This document shows positions 4,109 through 5,554 of a DNA stretch of 5,554 nucleotides, one piece after another. The stretch spans positions 1-5,554 of the forward strand of contig JANXSA010000289.1 of the NCBI GenBank assembly GCA_025352915.1, given 5' to 3'. The position numbers and the translations under genes are program-made. The notes beneath the pieces are model-generated. The model saw nothing but the letters and a program-made list of their open reading frames with translations, was not told where the DNA came from and made no database searches. How positions within the stretch are numbered: the first letter of the stretch is position 1; every line of letters begins with the position of its first letter. This stretch comes from Rhodospirillales bacterium (lineage in GTDB: Bacteria > Pseudomonadota > Alphaproteobacteria > Acetobacterales > Acetobacteraceae).

Positions 4109-5554
4109 GTGATTGTCAATCTGAACGCCCTAAACAACGACACCGCTGTGGTGACTGCGCCGCGTGAACGCCCCCGCGGCGCGTCGATCCGCGCGCATCT
4201 CCTGGTCCTGATCAGCGCCGTCACCATTCCCTTGCTCGTCCTGTCCACCGTGCTCGGTTTTGCCAACGCCGACGCGCAACGCCGCGCCATCGAGGCCGTC
4301 CGGCGCGATGTCGCCGGCAACCTCACCCATCTCCTCGATCGCGAATTCACCCGGGTCATCGCCGTGCTACAGACGCTCGCCGACATGGCAGAGTTGGACA
4401 CGATGCCATCGCCGGCGTTCCGGCAACTGGCGGCGACCATCGCCACCGCCCATGCCCTTGACGGCATCGGTGTCTTCGACCGCTCCGGGCAACTGCTCGC
4501 CACATCCCTCCCGCTGGTGACGCTGCCCATTCGTACCGACATGACGCCGATCGCCGCCGCGTTCGACGGCAGCGTCGCCATTTCGGGCTTCCAGATCGGC
4601 CTCGTTACCAAACGCCCTCTCTTCATGGTCTCGGTGCCGATCCGCCGGAACGGCACGATCGCCACCGTGCTGACCGCGGGCGTCGACCCGGTGCGGTTGA
4701 GCGGATTGTTTGCGGAGGCCGGATTGAAGGCCGATTGGCCCGCCGCCATCGTCGATCGCAACGGAATTTTCATGTCCCGCAGCCTTCACAATGCGCTCTA
4801 TATAGGCAAACTGGCCCGTCCCCATATCGTGGCTATCGCGAAATCGCAGGACATCGAGGGATCGTTCGACAACGTCACCTATGAAGGGACTGCCGTTACC
4901 AACGCGTTCCGCCGATCGCTGGAATCGGGTTGGACCGTGGTGGTGGCGGTGCCCAGGAGCGAAATCGATGCCGTTTTCTGGCGCACCGTGGCCTGGCAGT
5001 TTCCCGTGGGCGCAGCGCTGATCGGGTCGAGCCTGTTTTTCGCGTCGTACATCGCCCGGCGCATCAGCGCGCCCGTTCGCTCCCTGGGCGATGCCGCGCG
5101 GGCCCTGGGCGAAGGCCGTGCCCTGCCGCCGCTGGAAAATGGCATCTCCGACTTCCGCGATGTTTCGGCGGCCTTCACCAAGGCCGCTGCACTGGCGCAG
5201 GAGCGGTCCGCGATCGAGCAAAGCCTGGCCGCGAGCGACCGCCGATACCGTGTCGCCATGTCGGTCGGTCATATGGGATCATGGGAGACCAACCTCGAGG
5301 ATGGCACCCGGACATGGACCCCCGAGGGGATGGCGCTGTTCGGCCTGTCGCTCCCCGGCGGCCACGGCCGCGTCGGCGGTGATGACGATGAATTTCACAC
5401 GGCGCTGCACCCCGAGGACCGCCATATGACGGCCCATCTTCATGCGCTGGCCCACCGGCAGGATAGCTTCGTGACTGAATACCGGGTCGTCCGGCCGGAC
5501 GGTGCGGTCCGCTGGCTCTCCGGCCACGGGCAGATTTTTTCGCGGACGCCCGAT
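4109..5554 (+). CDS. Membrane sensor protein, Cache-like/HAMP/PAS, N-terminal part (runs off right edge)
   Basis: 482 codons, open to the right edge. Residues 30-52 (AHLLVLISAVTIPLLVLSTVLGF) are the first membrane helix, following a short Arg-rich cytoplasmic start. About 55-285 is a periplasmic double-Cache-like domain, with paired beta segments such as GIGVFDRSGQLLATS and AAIVDRNGIFMSRS, ending SGWTVVVAVPRSEI. About 295-316 is the second helix. ARRISAPVRSLGDAARALGEG (316-336) begins a HAMP linker. From 375 a PAS fold follows, with HPEDR (434-438) and EYRVVRPDGAVRWLSGHG (457-474), the classic PAS_3/PAC pattern. Such architecture feeds a histidine kinase (often HWE type) or a GGDEF domain; neither is reached here. 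Probably binds a small extracellular ligand at the inner membrane. The start is uncertain: GTG 4109 is preferred, with TTG 4106 and ATG 4079 in frame; codons between 4079 and 4108 (AGG, CCT, GGA, GGG) are unlike the gene body. Confidence 0.85.
   Translation, partial: MIVNLNALNNDTAVVTAPRERPRGASIRAHLLVLISAVTIPLLVLSTVLGFANADAQRRAIEAVRRDVAGNLTHLLDREFTRVIAVLQTLADMAELDTMPSPAFRQLAATIATAHALDGIGVFDRSGQLLATSLPLVTLPIRTDMTPIAAAFDGSVAISGFQIGLVTKRPLFMVSVPIRRNGTIATVLTAGVDPVRLSGLFAEAGLKADWPAAIVDRNGIFMSRSLHNALYIGKLARPHIVAIAKSQDIEGSFDNVTYEGTAVTNAFRRSLESGWTVVVAVPRSEIDAVFWRTVAWQFPVGAALIGSSLFFASYIARRISAPVRSLGDAARALGEGRALPPLENGISDFRDVSAAFTKAAALAQERSAIEQSLAASDRRYRVAMSVGHMGSWETNLEDGTRTWTPEGMALFGLSLPGGHGRVGGDDDEFHTALHPEDRHMTAHLHALAHRQDSFVTEYRVVRPDGAVRWLSGHGQIFSRTPD

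Noticed and set aside
3811..4773. Minus-strand open frame crossing the MITE-like element and the start of the sensor gene
   Set aside because: It spans a palindromic non-coding element and the antisense of a real gene; it has no motif and no ribosome binding site.
4367..5272. Minus-strand open frame opposite the sensor gene (about 301 codons)
   Set aside because: The plus strand encodes coherent TM, Cache-like, HAMP and PAS segments; the antisense translation is low-complexity with no recognisable domain.

Overview
This 5.55-kb window is GC-rich (roughly two-thirds G+C by eye) and looks like chromosomal DNA of an alphaproteobacterium. The gene style, the small Pro/Arg-tailed hypothetical protein and the Cache-HAMP-PAS sensor fit the Rhodospirillales/Acetobacteraceae best. 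That placement is an inference from composition and protein flavour, not from a marker gene. I see no rRNA, tRNA or CRISPR array.

Layout. (1) Positions 1-357, minus strand: the N-terminal 119 codons of a P-loop kinase-like ATPase that runs off the left edge. (2) 431-1687, plus strand, divergent from it: a complete FAD-dependent amine-oxidase-fold oxidoreductase. (3) 1700-2869, minus strand, convergent with a 12-bp gap: a complete SCP2-type thiolase (acetyl-CoA acetyltransferase family). (4) 2870-2972: an AT-rich island with a perfect TATAAT on the minus strand and two direct GTAATATT copies. (5) 2973-3476, minus strand: a small hypothetical protein with a helical N-terminal half and a Pro/Arg-rich tail. 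Its promoter (TTGACA, 17 bp, TAATAT) places the transcription start on the ATG, so a leaderless mRNA is predicted. (6) 3477-4108: no convincing gene. It contains a 250-bp MITE-like palindromic element (3777-4026) with 18-bp perfect terminal inverted repeats, abutting 10-bp direct repeats and strong internal hairpins. (7) 4109 to the right edge, plus strand: the N-terminal 482 codons of a membrane sensor (TM, Cache-like extracytoplasmic domain, TM, HAMP, PAS), whose output domain lies outside the window.

The genes do not form one operon. Every neighbouring pair of complete genes is divergent or convergent except the thiolase and the small hypothetical gene, which are co-directional but separated by 103 bp holding its own promoter-like sequence. 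No shared pathway is evident. The thiolase suggests acyl-CoA metabolism, the flavoenzyme oxidises an unknown (possibly amine) substrate, and the sensor belongs to signal transduction. The most interesting parts are the MITE-like element between the small gene and the sensor, the predicted leaderless start of the small gene, and the uncertain C-terminal reading frame of that gene at a homopolymer tract.
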